Below, one piece after another: positions 62,539-64,000 of a stretch of 64,000 nt of DNA. This DNA comes from Cytobacillus sp. NJ13 (GTDB lineage Bacteria > Bacillota > Bacilli > Bacillales > Cytobacillaceae): the NCBI GenBank assembly GCA_030348385.1, contig JAUCFP010000006.1:2170001-2234000 (forward strand), written 5' to 3'. Below the pieces are notes generated by a model. It did no database searches. It saw only the letters and a program-made list of their open reading frames with translations, and was not told the origin of the DNA. Both the position numbers and the translations under genes were made by a program. Numbering within the stretch: the stretch's first letter is position 1; each line of letters opens with the position of its first letter.

Positions 62539-63330
62539 TTATTTCCCTTTAAACACAGGCTTTCTTTTTTCAATAAAGGCCTGGATACCTTCTTTGTGAT
62601 CATCCGTTTGCCTCATTTTATGCTGGCCGAGCTTTTCGAGCTCAAGCACTTTCAGCAGGAGCGGCCGGTTTTTATCAGCAAGAATTTTCTTTGTCTTAAT
62701 CATTGCTTCTGTTGGACTGTTAAGCCATTTGCTTAATTTCGCATCAACAGCTGTACTTAAATCAGCCCCTGCAATTTCGTGAATCAGCCCCATTTGTAAA
62801 GCCTCATCTGCAGTCAGCACTTTTCCTTCCCAGATTAAATGCTTAGCTTTATCCTCGCCAATGCGCTGTTGCAGGAAGAAGTGAGACCCTCCATCAGGAA
62901 TTAATCCAATTCCAATAAAATTCATGGCAAGCTTGCTGCCCTTATCTGCCAAAATATAATCAGTGGCCAATGCCAGGCTTAATCCCAAACCAGCAGCTGC
63001 ACCTGTTACAGCACTGATTGTCAGCTTCGGCATGCTATATAGAGTTACAACCAGCTCATTGATGCAATCCATCACAACTGGGAAATCGCTTTCATTTGTT
63101 TCCAAAAGCATTGTTTTAATATCCCCGCCTGAGGAAAATGCACGGCCCTTTCCTTTTAATACAACGATATCCACCTCATCCATTTGGCTTATATCCTTCA
63201 TAGCAGCCAAGAGCCCCTTAATCATTTCCACATTCAATGCATTCAGTGATTCCGGCCTGTTCATCTCAACTGTGGCCACTCGCCCATCAAGCTGTATGCT
63301 GACAGTATCAGTTACAAAATCTGTTGCCAA
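62539..63330 (-). CDS. yhaR: Enoyl-CoA hydratase/isomerase family protein (YhaR-like)
   Basis: A 263-aa crotonase-family protein. The oxyanion-hole segment is GRAFSSGGDIKTM. The usual first catalytic Glu is absent: the segment reads TGAAAGLGLSLALATD. In place of the second it has GIGLIPDGGSHFF, with an Asp as in PaaG-type isomerases. So it is likely an isomerase or a diverged hydratase rather than a classical enoyl-CoA hydratase. The TTG start at 63330 follows GGAGGGG by 6 nt. It is downstream of an acyl-CoA synthetase gene in the same direction. Confidence 0.88.
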   Translation of the reverse strand: MATDFVTDTVSIQLDGRVATVEMNRPESLNALNVEMIKGLLAAMKDISQMDEVDIVVLKGKGRAFSSGGDIKTMLLETNESDFPVVMDCINELVVTLYSMPKLTISAVTGAAAGLGLSLALATDYILADKGSKLAMNFIGIGLIPDGGSHFFLQQRIGEDKAKHLIWEGKVLTADEALQMGLIHEIAGADLSTAVDAKLSKWLNSPTEAMIKTKKILADKNRPLLLKVLELEKLGQHKMRQTDDHKEGIQAFIEKRKPVFKGK

Positions 63331-63493
63331 ATCCTTCCCCTCCTTTTTGTGCTCCTTTTATTATAAAGAGTATTATTATATTTAAAAAGTGTTTTGTCTA
63401 AAAATTTTTAATTTTGTCACTTATTCAAGTTTTTTGCTGCAAATACAAACTATAGCAGAAGTTAAGCAAGTTTTAACGTTCCAAACCTGCACT

Positions 63494-63521
63494 AAAAAAC
63501 AGCATCCGCAGAAGGATGCTG
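63494..63521 (-). terminator. Terminator of the acyl-CoA synthetase gene
   Basis: CAGCATCC (63500-63507) pairs with GGATGCTG (63514-63521); the minus strand continues with six T. Confidence 0.85.
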
Positions 63522-63535
63522 CACTTGGCCGATAT

Positions 63536-64000
63536 TTACTTGGCATTACCTGTATATTCTTTTTGAACCTGATCTCTTAATGCCATTTTGAGGAATTTCC
63601 CTACTGATGTTTTTGGTATTTCATCAAAGAAAAGAATTTCATCCGGTAGCCACCATTTTGCAAATTGCGGCTTCAGGAATTCATAAAGTTCTTCTTTTGT
63701 TGTCTGCCCTTTAAATGGCTCTTTCAGAACAACGCAAGCCACCGGCCGTTCCTGCCACTGCTCATGCGGGACAGCAACAACCGCTGCCTCAAATACCGAT
63801 TCATGAGCCATTAAGGCATTTTCGATATCAACAGAAGAAATCCACTCCCCTCCGCTCTTAATCAAATCTTTTGTCCGGTCAACAATTTTCATAAATCCTT
63901 CTTCATCAATGGTTACTACATCACCCGTGTAGAGCCAGCCATCACGGAACGCCTCATTGGTCCGCTCATCCTTGTAATATTCAGAAGCAATCCATGGTCC
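63536..64000 (-). CDS. Fatty acyl-CoA synthetase, C-terminal part
   Basis: The last 154 residues of an AMP-forming acyl-CoA synthetase; the rest is beyond the right edge. Visible motifs are [40 protein letters not shown] and the catalytic lysine in [11 protein letters not shown]. The sequence WISSVDIEN is typical of the medium/long-chain AlkK/FadD-type subgroup rather than LcfB (which has [10 protein letters not shown]). It lies upstream of yhaR but with its own terminator, suggesting a shared fatty-acid theme. Confidence 0.92.
   Translation of the reverse strand, partial: GPWIASEYYKDERTNEAFRDGWLYTGDVVTIDEEGFMKIVDRTKDLIKSGGEWISSVDIENALMAHESVFEAAVVAVPHEQWQERPVACVVLKEPFKGQTTKEELYEFLKPQFAKWWLPDEILFFDEIPKTSVGKFLKMALRDQVQKEYTGNAK

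Overview
The window reads as an ordinary chromosomal segment of a low-GC, endospore-forming Firmicute of the Bacillaceae. Its gene set and order follow the yhj-yhf-yhg-yha part of the Bacillus subtilis map, read in reverse. Recognisable anchors are addA/addB, sipV, comK, yhfN, lcfB, lplJ, yhfI, yhfH, yhgE/yhgD, hemY-hemH-hemE, hmoB, yhaA, ecsC-ecsB-ecsA, hit, serC, trpP, yhaH, hpr (scoC), prsA, yhaL, yhaM, yhaN-yhaO, yhaP-yhaQ, yhzD and yhaR. Shine-Dalgarno sequences are strong and many genes use TTG or GTG starts. The organism resembles a Cytobacillus/Mesobacillus-type Bacillus, but the genus is an inference. I see no prophage, transposase, CRISPR array, rRNA or tRNA.

Layout. 1-4.8 kb: 5' part of addA plus addB (recombination helicase-nuclease). 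4.9-12 kb: MFS permease, GNAT, thiolase-reductase pair, a small zinc-ribbon protein, signal peptidase with a TVP38 protein, and an LCP cell-wall enzyme. 12-18 kb: S9 peptidase, a 129-aa protein, comK, an IDEAL protein, an S51 peptidase and an M48 membrane protease. 18-23 kb: azlCD with a divergent XRE-cupin regulator, and an ABC importer of the TrpX type. 23-30.7 kb: enoyl-CoA hydratase, lcfB under a FadR-type box, lplJ-yhfI, the 44-aa YhfH, and yhgE with its regulator YhgD. 30.8-35.2 kb: haem synthesis (hemEHY), divergent from the haem monooxygenase hmoB. 35.5-38 kb: a LiaFSR envelope-stress system. 38-45.3 kb: yhfA, a PAP2 phosphatase, yhaA, a periodic array, ecsABC, and an unusual ecsA-hit intergenic region. 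45.4-52.4 kb: hit, serC, TRAP-controlled trpP, yhaH, hpr, two YjcZ-type microproteins, prsA and yhaL. 52.5-64 kb: yhaM, lrgAB, yhaNO, a LysE exporter, yhaPQ, yhzD, yhaR and the 3' end of an acyl-CoA synthetase.

Functionally the window combines DNA repair (AddAB, YhaNO), protein export and quality control (SipV, PrsA, EcsAB, YhfN, Hpr), fatty-acid breakdown (LcfB, hydratases, thiolase, terminal acyl-CoA ligase), haem metabolism, lipoate salvage and tryptophan uptake. The least explained features are non-coding. A three-module tandem block with mini-ORFs lies between ecsA and hit. A 21-bp-period array with an 83-bp higher-order duplication lies downstream of yhaA. A family of hairpin repeats is scattered between operons. 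Twin palindromes flank yhgD.
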